A stretch of 34,783 bases of DNA, from the NCBI GenBank assembly GCA_046046245.1, contig JBJOKE010000034.1, forward strand, positions 1 through 34,783. Direction: 5' to 3'. Every line of letters begins with the position of its first letter. The stretch's first letter is position 1. Origin of the DNA: UBA4615 sp046046245 (lineage in GTDB: Bacteria > Pseudomonadota > Gammaproteobacteria > Burkholderiales > Burkholderiaceae_E). The translations under genes were made by a program, and so were the position numbers. Positions 15,097-23,097 of the stretch are shown here, in pieces. The notes beneath the pieces were generated by a model that saw nothing but the letters and a program-made list of their open reading frames with translations, ran no database searches and was not told where the DNA came from.

Positions 15097-15912
15097 TCAC
15101 CAGTTCGGGGGACGCTTGTCGAGGAAGGCCTGAACGCCCTCGAGCGCGCTCGCGTCCATCATGTTGCAGGCCATCGTCTGGCCGGCGAGCTGATAGGCGG
15201 CTTCCGTGCCCATCTCGATCTGGCGGTAGAACAGGCCCTTGCCCGCGGCGATCGCCTCGCGCGGCTTGGCGACGATCTTCGCGACGAGCGCGTCGACGGT
15301 CGCGTCGAGCGCGTCGGCCGGCACCGCCTCGTTGACCAGGCCCTGCTCGACCGCCTCGGCGGCCGACACGAAGTCCCCGGTCAGCAGCATCCGCATCGCG
15401 GCCTTGCGCGACAGGTTGCGCGACAGCGCGACCGACGGCGTCGAGCAGAACAGGCCGAGGTTGATGCCGGAGACCGCGAAACGGGCATCGTCGGTGGCGA
15501 CCGCGAGGTCGCAGGCGGCGACCAGCTGGCAGCCGGCCGCGGTGGCGATGCCGTGGACCCGTGCGATCACGGGCTGCGGGACCCTCTGGATGGTGGTCAT
15601 CAGCCGGCTGCACTGCGCGAAGAGGCGTCGGTAGTAGTCGAGCGAGGGCTCGGCCCGCATCTCGCGCAGGTCGTGGCCGGCGCAGAATGCACGGCCGCGG
15701 GCGGCGATCACGACCGCACGCACCGCCGGATCGGCGGCGATCGCGTCGAGCGCGTCCTGCAGCGCCGACATCAGCGATTCGGACAGCGCGTTGAAGGCGG
15801 CGGGGCGGTTCAGCCACAGCCAGGCGACCGGGCCTCGGTCCTCGCGCACCAGCGGCGGCTCGACGGACGACGACGGCGGATCGGCGGGACGGGACGGGGC
15901 GTGTGCGGCCAT
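15097..15912 (-). CDS. Enoyl-CoA hydratase/isomerase-fold protein, ECHDC3-like
   Basis: A 271-residue crotonase-superfamily protein. The CoA and oxyanion-hole segment RAFCAGHDLREM (74-85) and the second oxyanion region HGIATAAGCQLVAACD (120-135) are intact. However, both general acid/base glutamates of true enoyl-CoA hydratases are replaced: Gln129 in GCQL and Gly149 in VSGINLGL. With FCSTPSVALSR (155-165), this is the pattern of the ECHDC3 group, whose reaction is poorly defined. The start at 15912 has GGAG 9 bases upstream; the open frame extends further but that part is low-complexity and unconserved. It leads an apparent two-gene unit with the MDR reductase and is divergent from moxR. Calling it a hydratase would overstate the evidence. 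Confidence 0.87.
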   Translation of the reverse strand: MAAHAPSRPADPPSSSVEPPLVREDRGPVAWLWLNRPAAFNALSESLMSALQDALDAIAADPAVRAVVIAARGRAFCAGHDLREMRAEPSLDYYRRLFAQCSRLMTTIQRVPQPVIARVHGIATAAGCQLVAACDLAVATDDARFAVSGINLGLFCSTPSVALSRNLSRKAAMRMLLTGDFVSAAEAVEQGLVNEAVPADALDATVDALVAKIVAKPREAIAAGKGLFYRQIEMGTEAAYQLAGQTMACNMMDASALEGVQAFLDKRPPNW

Positions 15913-16041
15913 GCGGGCGGTCTCCGGGGTCGGATCCGGCGTCGCGGACGGCGCCGGTGCTGAGGATTCTGGGTCGCGGTCGCGGGCCGCGACGGCGACC
16001 CCGGTTGCGCGCCACCCACGTGCTGCGCGCGGGCGGGAACC

Positions 16042-16059
16042 GGCCGTCGGCCGACGGCC
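16042..16059. promoter_or_regulatory. 18-base perfect palindrome in the ECHDC3-like/moxR divergent region
   Basis: GGCCGTCGGCCGACGGCC is an uninterrupted inverted repeat of two 9-base arms. With no loop it is a better candidate for a protein-binding site than for an RNA hairpin. It sits 53 bases upstream of moxR and 130 upstream of the ECHDC3-like start. In DNA this GC-rich, part of the symmetry could be chance. Confidence 0.35.
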
Positions 16060-16111
16060 GGGCGGCTTGGAGCCATAGATTACACTCGGCCGGCACAACG
16101 CGAAGGGCCTC

Positions 16112-17035
16112 ATGCTCGAACGAATCCAGGCCGTCGCCGCGCAGGTGGGCAGCGTGGTGGTCGGCAAGCAGCCGCAGATCCGGCTGGCGCTCGCCTGCCT
16201 GCTCGCGCGCGGTCACCTGCTGATCGAAGACCTGCCCGGCGTGGGCAAGACGACGCTCGCTCACGCGCTCGCGATCTCGCTCGGGCTGCAGTTCAAGCGC
16301 GTCCAGTTCACCAACGACCTGCTGCCCTCGGACATCGTCGGCGTCTCGGTCTACGAGCGCGACAACGCGCGCTTCGTCTTCCATCCGGGGCCGGTCTTCT
16401 CCCAGGTGCTGCTCGCCGACGAGATCAACCGCGCCTCGCCGAAGACGCAGAGCTCGCTGCTCGAGGCGATGGAGGAGCGGCAGGTCACGGTCGAGGGCGA
16501 GGCCCGGCGACTGCCCGAGCCGTTCTTCGTGATCGCCACGCAGAACCCGCAGGACCAGATCGGCACCTTCCCGCTGCCCGAGTCGCAGCTCGACCGCTTC
16601 CTGATGTGCATCGAGCTCGGCTACCCGGACCCGAAGTCCGAACGCGCGCTGCTCGAGGGCAGCGACCGGCGCGACATGGTGGCGAAGCTCGAACCGAAGA
16701 TGACGCCGGCCGAACTGGTCGAGGTGCAGCGCGCGCTGCGGCAGATCCGCACGGCGCCCGCGCTGCTCGACTACGTGCAGAACCTGCTGACCCACAGCCG
16801 CCGCGCGGCCGCCTTCTCCGAAGGGCTGAGCCCGCGGGCCGGCCTGGCGCTGCTGCAGGCCGCCCGCGCGTGGGCGCTGCTCGACGGCCGCAACCACGTG
16901 CTGCCCGACGACGTGCAGGCCGTGCTGACGGCCGTCGCGGGCCACCGGCTCAAGCCGGCCAAGGGCATGGCGACCGGCCACCGCGCGCGCGCCGAGCTGG
17001 TGGCCGAGCTCGTCAAGGCGGTCGCCGTCCCCTGA
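16112..17035 (+). CDS. MoxR-family AAA+ ATPase
   Basis: A 307-residue AAA+ ATPase of the MoxR branch, thought to act as a chaperone-like activator for partner proteins encoded beside it. Walker A is LPGVGKTT (41-48), Walker B LLADEINRA (100-108), and sensor 1 ATQNP lies near residue 146; the lid domain includes LSPRAGLALLQAARAWAL. All ATPase residues look intact. AAGGG lies 4 bases before the ATG. It is the first gene of a plus-strand operon with a DUF58 protein and a membrane transglutaminase, the standard partners of this subfamily. A possible -10 (TAGATT/TACACT around 16076-16086) is present without a clear -35. Confidence 0.93.
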   Translation: MLERIQAVAAQVGSVVVGKQPQIRLALACLLARGHLLIEDLPGVGKTTLAHALAISLGLQFKRVQFTNDLLPSDIVGVSVYERDNARFVFHPGPVFSQVLLADEINRASPKTQSSLLEAMEERQVTVEGEARRLPEPFFVIATQNPQDQIGTFPLPESQLDRFLMCIELGYPDPKSERALLEGSDRRDMVAKLEPKMTPAELVEVQRALRQIRTAPALLDYVQNLLTHSRRAAAFSEGLSPRAGLALLQAARAWALLDGRNHVLPDDVQAVLTAVAGHRLKPAKGMATGHRARAELVAELVKAVAVP

Positions 17036-17054
17036 CGGCACGCGCGGTCGGCGG

Positions 17055-18029
17055 ATGTCCTCGCAGGTCATGGCCTGGATCGAGCGGATCGGCCGCGTCG
17101 CGCCGGCAGTCCGCGCCTCGCTCGGCCCGCACTCGGGCGACCTGCTGCTGGACCGGCGCCGTGTCTACATCCTGCCGACCAAGGCCGGCCTGCTGTTCGC
17201 GCTGTCGCTCGCGACGATGCTGGTCACCTCGGTCAACTACGGCCTCGCGCTCGGCTACGCGCTCACCTTCCTGCTCGCCGGCGTCGCCCTGGTGTCGATG
17301 CTGCACACCTGGCGCAACCTCGTCGGCCTGACGCTGCGGCCCGGGCGCGCCGAGCCGGTCCATGCCGGAGAGCTCGCCGAGTTCGGCCTGCTGGTGCGCA
17401 GCCCCTCGGGCCCGGAGCGCTTCGCGATCGAATTGGCCGTGCCCGGTACCGCGCAGCCCACCTGGATCGACGTCGCGCCCGGGACCGAGCAGCTCGTTCG
17501 GGTCGCGCTGCCCACCGAGCGGCGCGGTTGGCAGCAGCCACCCCGGATGCGGCTGTGCACGACCTTCCCGCTGGGCCTCTGGCGCGCCTGGGCCTGGTGG
17601 CACCCCCAGACGCGCTTGCTGGTGCTGCCGCGGCTGGAGACGCCGGCCGCACCGATGCCCGAGTCCGGCTCGGCCGGCACCGAACGCAGCGGCCGCGGCG
17701 AGGACGACTTCGCGGCGATCCGACCGTTCCGGGAGGGGGACTCGCCGCGCCGTCTCGCCTGGAAGGCGATGGCCCGCAGCGGCGGGGACGCGCTGCTGGT
17801 GCGCGAATTCGAGGGCGGCAGCGGCGCCGAGCTGCTGCTCGACTGGCATGCCTTGCCCCCCGGCCTCGACGCCGAGGCGCGGCTGTCGCGGCTCGCACGC
17901 TGGATCGTCGACGCGGAGTCGGCCGGGCTGCACTACGGCCTGCGCGTGCCCGGCGTCGATCTGCAGCTCGACGCCGGCTCCGCCCACCGCGCCGCGTGCC
18001 TCGAGGCGCTCGCGCTCGCACAGGTCTGA
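17055..18029 (+). CDS. DUF58 domain membrane protein
   Basis: A 324-residue partner of MoxR ATPases, of unknown exact function. Two adjacent hydrophobic segments (about 44-61 and 67-82, in AGLLFALSLATMLVTSVNYGLALGYALTFLLAGVAL) anchor the N-terminus. The DUF58 signature is at about 224-256, with IRPFREGDSPRRLAWKAMAR and LLVREFEGG. It does not retain an obvious MIDAS metal site. It starts 19 bases after moxR and ends 7 bases before the transglutaminase gene, so the three are almost certainly one operon and act together at the inner membrane. Met6 is an alternative start. Confidence 0.9.
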   Translation: MSSQVMAWIERIGRVAPAVRASLGPHSGDLLLDRRRVYILPTKAGLLFALSLATMLVTSVNYGLALGYALTFLLAGVALVSMLHTWRNLVGLTLRPGRAEPVHAGELAEFGLLVRSPSGPERFAIELAVPGTAQPTWIDVAPGTEQLVRVALPTERRGWQQPPRMRLCTTFPLGLWRAWAWWHPQTRLLVLPRLETPAAPMPESGSAGTERSGRGEDDFAAIRPFREGDSPRRLAWKAMARSGGDALLVREFEGGSGAELLLDWHALPPGLDAEARLSRLARWIVDAESAGLHYGLRVPGVDLQLDAGSAHRAACLEALALAQV

Positions 18030-18036
18030 GGCGACG

Positions 18037-20070
18037 ATGGCGCGGGCGGGACAGGGTCGGTGGTTCTCGATGCGGGTACTGGGCGGCACGCTCGGCGCCG
18101 ACTGGGAACGCGAGCGACGCGACACGCTGTTCCTGATGGGCGCGATCGCGCTGGCGGTCCTGCCCCATCTGCCGAACCTGCCGCTGTGGACGAGTGCCGG
18201 CTTCGCGCTGCTGTTCGCCTGGCGGCTCGGCCTGGTCTTCTCCGGACGAGGGCTGCCCGGCACGCCGCTGCGGCTGGTCGCGGCGGCGGCCTGCACCGCC
18301 GGCGTGATCGCCGAGTACGACACGGTGTTCGGCCGCGAGGCCGGCGTCGCGCTGCTCGTGCTGTTCCTCGGCCTGAAGCTGATGGAGATGCGGGCCAGGC
18401 GCGACCTGTTCGTCGTGATCTTCCTCTGCTTCTTCGTGCTGCTGACCGGCTTCTTCCAGTCGCAGTCGCCGTGGGCCGCGGTGGTGTCGGCGGCCGCGGT
18501 CGTCGCGCTGCTGGGCGCGATGGTGACGATGCAGTTCGGCCAGCGCGAGGCGACGATTGCGCGCCGTTTCCGGCTGGTTGCCGGCGTGGTCGCGCAGGCG
18601 GTGCCGATCGCCGCCGTGCTGTTCGTGCTGTTCCCGCGGATCAACGGCCCGCTGTGGGGCCTGCCGAACGACGCGCAATCGGGGCGCACCGGTATCTCCG
18701 ACACGATGGCCCCGGGCCAGATCTCGAAGCTCGCGCAGGCCGACGACGTCGCGTTCCGCGTGGCGTTCTCCGGCCCGCCGCCCGATCCTTCGCGGATGTA
18801 CTGGCGCGGGCCGGTGCTCGGACACTTCGACGGCCGCGTCTGGCGCGCCGTGCGCCGCGAGCTCGGGGACGCGCCGGTGCCGCGCGCCGAGCTGCCGCCC
18901 GGCGGGCAGACGGTGCGCTACCAGACCACGCTGGAGCCGCACTCCGCGCGCTGGCTGTTCGCGCTCGAGACGCCGGTGGAGCTGCCCCGCGCCCCCGGGC
19001 TCGCGGTCGCGATGTCGCCCGAGTTCGACATGCGCTCGGCCGAGCCCGTCGTCGGACGGCTGCGTTACGAGTCGGCCTCTCGGCCCGACGCGCGGATCGG
19101 CCTGAACGAGACGCGGCTGTCGCGCCAGGAATGGCTGCAGCTGCCGCCGGGCGAAGCGCGCCGGACGATGGAGATGGCCGCCCGCTGGCATGCCGAGGAC
19201 TCCGATCCGGATCGCCTCGTGGCGCGTGCGCTCGCGATGTTCCGCGACAACGCGTTCCGCTACACGCTCGAGCCGCCGCTGCTCGATGCCGACCCGGTCG
19301 ACCGGTTCCTCTTCGAGACCCGTGCCGGCTTCTGCGAGCACTATGCGAGCGCGTTCGTGGTGCTGATGCGGGCCCTCGACATCCCGGCCCGGGTGGTCAC
19401 CGGCTACCTCGGCGCCGAACCGAACGAGCGCGACGGCTACTGGATCGTCCGGCAGGCCGACGCGCACGCCTGGGCCGAGGTCTGGATCGAGACGCAGGGC
19501 TGGGTCCGCGTCGACCCGACCGCGGCGGTCTCGCCCGACCGGATCGAGCGCGGCTCGCGCACGCTGGTGCAGCGCGGCCTCGCCGGCCGCGACGCTGCCG
19601 CCGACGCCCCGGAATTCCTGCGGCGCTGGCGGATGTCGCTCGACGCGCTGACCCACGGCTGGAACCAGTGGGTGCTGAACTACGACCGAACGCGGCAGAA
19701 GGCCCTGCTGTCGAGCCTCGGCCTGGACGCGACCGACCCGCGTGCCATCGCCGCGGCGATCGGCGGCGCCCTCGCGCTGGCGCTGGGCGCGGTCGCACTC
19801 GTGACGCTGCGGCCGCGCCGACCGCGCGACCCGGTCGAGCGCGCCTACGCCCACTTCTGCGAGCAGCTGGCCGCGATCGGCGCGCCGCGGGCGCGCGACG
19901 AGACCCCGAGCCGCTACCTGCACCGGATCGACCGACTGCTCGAGCCCGCCGAGGCCTCGCTGGCGCGGGACATCGTCGCGGCCTACAACCGGCTGCGCTA
20001 CGATCCGGCCACCGCCACACCCGAGCGCGTCCGCGACCTGCGGCGCCTCGTCGAAGCCTTCAAGCCCTGA
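18037..20070 (+). CDS. DUF3488 / transglutaminase-like membrane protein (TgpA type)
   Basis: A 677-residue inner-membrane protein. About six hydrophobic segments fill residues 30-200 (the DUF3488 region). The large periplasmic part carries a transglutaminase-like fold with a full triad: Cys433 (GFCEHYASAF), His477 (ADAHAWAE) and Asp493 (RVDPTAA). A last membrane helix at about 560-585 is followed by a short cytosolic DUF4129-like tail. Pseudomonas TgpA, essential there, has this layout; its substrate is unsettled. The gene has GAGG just upstream, overlapping the DUF58 stop region, and its stop overlaps the mltB start (TGATG), so it is coupled to both neighbours. It probably acts on the cell envelope. 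Confidence 0.92.
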   Translation: MARAGQGRWFSMRVLGGTLGADWERERRDTLFLMGAIALAVLPHLPNLPLWTSAGFALLFAWRLGLVFSGRGLPGTPLRLVAAAACTAGVIAEYDTVFGREAGVALLVLFLGLKLMEMRARRDLFVVIFLCFFVLLTGFFQSQSPWAAVVSAAAVVALLGAMVTMQFGQREATIARRFRLVAGVVAQAVPIAAVLFVLFPRINGPLWGLPNDAQSGRTGISDTMAPGQISKLAQADDVAFRVAFSGPPPDPSRMYWRGPVLGHFDGRVWRAVRRELGDAPVPRAELPPGGQTVRYQTTLEPHSARWLFALETPVELPRAPGLAVAMSPEFDMRSAEPVVGRLRYESASRPDARIGLNETRLSRQEWLQLPPGEARRTMEMAARWHAEDSDPDRLVARALAMFRDNAFRYTLEPPLLDADPVDRFLFETRAGFCEHYASAFVVLMRALDIPARVVTGYLGAEPNERDGYWIVRQADAHAWAEVWIETQGWVRVDPTAAVSPDRIERGSRTLVQRGLAGRDAAADAPEFLRRWRMSLDALTHGWNQWVLNYDRTRQKALLSSLGLDATDPRAIAAAIGGALALALGAVALVTLRPRRPRDPVERAYAHFCEQLAAIGAPRARDETPSRYLHRIDRLLEPAEASLARDIVAAYNRLRYDPATATPERVRDLRRLVEAFKP

Positions 20071-21236
20071 TGAGTGCCCTCCTGACGCACGGCCGCCTCG
20101 CCGCGCTCGCCGTCGCCGCCGCGTTCGCCGGTTGCCTGCCGCCCGCGACGGCGTCGGCGAACGAAGCCGTGTCGAAGCCGTCCGCCCCGAAGCCGTCCGC
20201 GGCCAGGCCGAGCGCGTCGAAGGCGGGCGCAGGCGCCGACGCGAAGCCCGTCGAGTCGCGGTCCGCGTCCCGGTCCCGGGCCGCGGCCGCGCCCGACTTC
20301 GGCGACCGCGCGGACGTCCGCGAGTTCGTGAGGACGATGGTCGAGCGCCATGGCTTCGACGAGATCGCGCTGACCACGCTGTTCACCCGTACCCGCTCGT
20401 CCGAGCTCGCGGTGAAGCTGATGCAGCCCGCGCCGCCGGGCTTCCGCCGCTCCTGGATCGCCTATCGGTCGCGCTTCGTCGAGCCGATCCGCATCCGCGA
20501 GGGCCTGCGCTTCTGGATGGCGAACGCGGACACCGTCCGGCGCGCGTCGCAGGAATACGGCGTGCCCGAGGAGATCATCGTCTCGATCATCGGCGTCGAG
20601 ACGATCTACGGGCGGAACACCGGCGACTTCCGCGTGATCGACGCGCTCGCCACGCTGAGCTTCGATTATCCGCGCCGCGCCGCCTACTTCCGCGAGGAGC
20701 TCGAGCAGTACCTGCTGCTCGCGCGCGAGGGCGGCTTCGACCCGCTCGACTGGCGGGGCTCGTTCGCAGGCGCCGTCGGCCTGCCGCAGTTCATGCCGGG
20801 CAGCATCCGGCGGCACGCGGTGGACTTCGACGGCGACGGGCGGATCGACCTGCGCACCAGCGTCGCCGACGCGATCGGCAGCGTCGCCCGCTTCCTCGCG
20901 AACCACGGCTGGGAGCGCGGCGGCCCGACACATTTCGCGGCGACGGTCGAGGACGAGCGCCGCGCCAGGTCCGCGATCGACGGCGGCTCGCCACCGGCGA
21001 TGACGCCGCTCGCGCTCGCCGAGCTCGGCGTCACCAGCCCGCAGGAGATCCCCGCCGACCGCAGGCTCTACCTCGTCGACCTGCCCAACGGCGACGACTC
21101 CACGCACTACGTGCTCGGCGCGCAGAACTTCTGGGTCGTGACCCGCTACAACCGCTCGTTCTTCTACGCGATGGCGGTGATCGACCTCGCGCGCGCGCTG
21201 CGCGAGCAGCAGCCGCAGGCGCAGGCGCGCAACTAG
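20070..21236 (+). CDS. mltB: Lytic murein transglycosylase B (GH103)
   Basis: This enzyme cleaves peptidoglycan between MurNAc and GlcNAc, forming 1,6-anhydroMurNAc. It has 388 residues. A hydrophobic signal segment (10-21) ends in FAGC, a near-lipobox, so lipidation at Cys22 is plausible; cleavage after the ASA at 28-30 is the alternative. A Ser/Ala/Pro/Lys-rich linker (31-75) follows. The catalytic Glu177 is in GVETIYGRNTG, GAVGLPQFMPGS (234-245) is a family motif, and DFDGDGRIDL (252-261) resembles the calcium-binding EF-hand loop of Slt35. The C-terminal region ends in NFWVVTRYNRSFFYAMAVIDLA. It is last in the MoxR operon and converges on the EamA gene with a 4-base overlap. Confidence 0.94.
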   Translation: MSALLTHGRLAALAVAAAFAGCLPPATASANEAVSKPSAPKPSAARPSASKAGAGADAKPVESRSASRSRAAAAPDFGDRADVREFVRTMVERHGFDEIALTTLFTRTRSSELAVKLMQPAPPGFRRSWIAYRSRFVEPIRIREGLRFWMANADTVRRASQEYGVPEEIIVSIIGVETIYGRNTGDFRVIDALATLSFDYPRRAAYFREELEQYLLLAREGGFDPLDWRGSFAGAVGLPQFMPGSIRRHAVDFDGDGRIDLRTSVADAIGSVARFLANHGWERGGPTHFAATVEDERRARSAIDGGSPPAMTPLALAELGVTSPQEIPADRRLYLVDLPNGDDSTHYVLGAQNFWVVTRYNRSFFYAMAVIDLARALREQQPQAQARN

Positions 21237-22126
21237 CGCCGCGCGATCGCCATCGCGACGCCGGTCGCGACGATCAGCGCCATCCCGACCAGCGCAGGTC
21301 CGTCGGGAAAGCTGCCGAACACCAGCCAGCCGGTGCCCAGCGCGGCGACCGTGTGCGTGTAGGTGTAGGGCGCGAGCGTCGACGCGTTCGCGCGCTCGTA
21401 CGCGCGCACCAGCAGCAGATGGCCGCCCGCGCCCACCAGCCCGGCGAACACCATCAGCGGCAGGTGCCACCACGAAGCGAGCGGCATCCAGTAGGCCGGC
21501 GCGAGCCCCGACAGCAGGAGCGTCGCGACCAGCCCGCCGATGAAGAGCGTGGACACGCCGTCGTCCACGCCGGCGAGGCGGCGGGTCAGCAGCGTGTAGC
21601 CGGACGCGAAGACCGCCGCCAGCAGCGGCAGCACGGCGGAGGGTCCGAACAGCGACGAGCCCGGCCGGATGATCAGCATCACGCCGGCGAAGCTGCAGGC
21701 GAGCGCGATCCAGGTGCCGCGCGGCGCGCGCTCGCCGAGCCACTTCACCGCGATCACCGTCACCAGGATCGGCGAGGTCGCGATCAGCGCGGTGGCCTCG
21801 GCCTGCGGCATCGACGCGAGCGCGCCGAAGAAGGTGATCGACGACATCCCGAGGCACAGGCCGCGCAGCACCTGCAGCGCGGGCCGGCGCGTCGTCAGCA
21901 GCCCGAGGCCGCGGCTCGGCACGAGCAGCGCCGCCATGATCGCCACGTGGAACGCGTAGCGGGCCCAGGCGACCAACGGCGCCGGATAGGTCTGCGACAG
22001 GTACTTCACCGTCGCGTCGAGGACCGCGAACGAGGCGCTCGCGCAGACCGCGAGGCCGATGCCTGCCAGCACGCGCCGGCGCGCGTCGACGGAACCGGAG
22101 GGCTGCGCCGCGGACGGCGCGGTCAC
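21233..22126 (-). CDS. EamA/DMT-family transporter (RhaT/YdcZ superfamily)
   Basis: A 297-residue inner-membrane protein with about ten hydrophobic segments arranged as two EamA repeats. The first repeat includes WARYAFHVAIMAALL and LRGLCLGMSSITFFGALASM, and ends near residue 150; the second begins near VLPLLAAVFASGYTLLTRR. Members export or exchange metabolites, often amino acids; the substrate is unknown. The start is taken as GTG at 22126, which overlaps the cysM stop (GTGA), because the longer open frame upstream lies inside cysM and is unconserved. Coupling to cysM suggests a thiol or amino-acid exporter, but this is only contextual. Confidence 0.88.
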   Translation of the reverse strand: MTAPSAAQPSGSVDARRRVLAGIGLAVCASASFAVLDATVKYLSQTYPAPLVAWARYAFHVAIMAALLVPSRGLGLLTTRRPALQVLRGLCLGMSSITFFGALASMPQAEATALIATSPILVTVIAVKWLGERAPRGTWIALACSFAGVMLIIRPGSSLFGPSAVLPLLAAVFASGYTLLTRRLAGVDDGVSTLFIGGLVATLLLSGLAPAYWMPLASWWHLPLMVFAGLVGAGGHLLLVRAYERANASTLAPYTYTHTVAALGTGWLVFGSFPDGPALVGMALIVATGVAMAIARR

Positions 22127-23040
22127 GCCGGGAACACGCCCGTCGACAGGTATCGGTCGCCGCGGTCGCAGACCACGAACACGATCGTCGCGTCGCGGAC
22201 CTCCTCGGCGATGCGCAGCGCGATCACGCAGGCGCCGGCGGCCGACGGACCGCAGAAGATCCCCTCCTCGACCGCGAGCCGCCGCGCCATCGCCTCGGCG
22301 TCGGCCTGCGCCACCTCCTCGATCCGGTCGATGCGCGCGTGCCGGCGGATCGACGGCACGTAGGCCTCGGGCCACTTGCGGATGCCCGGGATCGACGAGC
22401 CGTCGGTGGGCTGCGCACCGACGATCACCACCTTCGGGTCCTGCTCCTTCAGGTAGCGCGAGACGCCGGTGATCGTGCCCGTGGTGCCCATCGCCGACAC
22501 GAAGTGCGTGACCTGGCCGCGGGTGTCGTCCCAGATCTCCGGGCCGGTGCTGTCGTAGTGCGCGGCCCAGTTGTCGTCGTTGGCGAACTGGTCCAGCACC
22601 GTGCCCTTGCCCTCGGCCTGCATCCGCATCGCGAGGTCGCGCGCGCCCTCCATCCCCTCGGCCTTCGTGACCAGGATCAGCTCGGCGCCGTACGCCTTCA
22701 TCGACACGCGGCGCTCGACCGACAGGTTGTCCGGCATGATCAGCACCATCCGGTAGCCGCGGATCGCGGCGGCCATCGCGAGCGCGATGCCGGTGTTGCC
22801 CGAGGTCGCCTCGATCAGCGTGTCGCCGGGGCGGATCTCGCCGCGCGCCTCGGCGCGCGCGATCATCGACAGCGCGGGACGGTCCTTGACCGAGCCGGCC
22901 GGGTTGTTGCCCTCGAGCTTGCCGAGGATCACGTTGCCGCGCGCGGCCTGCGCCGCACCCGGGATCCGCTGCAGCCGCACGAGCGGGGTGCGGCCGATGG
23001 TGGCGTCGATGGTCGGATAGTCGGGTCGGGGCGCGGTCAT
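22123..23040 (-). CDS. cysM: Cysteine synthase B
   Basis: A PLP-dependent O-acetylserine sulfhydrylase; the B isozyme can also use thiosulfate. It has 305 residues. The Schiff-base lysine is Lys52 (NPAGSVKDRPA), the phosphate and substrate loop is TSGNTG (79-84), GTTGTITG is the glycine-rich loop, and the C-terminus CDRGDRYLSTGVF is characteristic of CysM rather than CysK. All catalytic residues are intact. The gene is followed by the overlapping EamA gene and preceded, 57 bases away on the same strand, by oxyR, which may link cysteine supply to the oxidative-stress regulator if they are co-transcribed. No obvious Shine-Dalgarno sequence. Confidence 0.94.
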   Translation of the reverse strand: MTAPRPDYPTIDATIGRTPLVRLQRIPGAAQAARGNVILGKLEGNNPAGSVKDRPALSMIARAEARGEIRPGDTLIEATSGNTGIALAMAAAIRGYRMVLIMPDNLSVERRVSMKAYGAELILVTKAEGMEGARDLAMRMQAEGKGTVLDQFANDDNWAAHYDSTGPEIWDDTRGQVTHFVSAMGTTGTITGVSRYLKEQDPKVVIVGAQPTDGSSIPGIRKWPEAYVPSIRRHARIDRIEEVAQADAEAMARRLAVEEGIFCGPSAAGACVIALRIAEEVRDATIVFVVCDRGDRYLSTGVFPA

Positions 23041-23060
23041 GGCGGGTCCGGTGGAGCGCG

Positions 23061-23080
23061 GTGGGGTGCGGTGGGGTGCG
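23061..23080. repeat. Two tandem 10-base repeats between oxyR and cysM
   Basis: GTGGGGTGCG occurs twice in direct succession, with a degenerate copy (GTGGAGCGCG, 23051-23060) just before. It fills much of the 57-base gap upstream of cysM. It may be simple slippage sequence. Confidence 0.4.
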
Positions 23081-23097
23081 GGGCGACCGCGCGGGGT

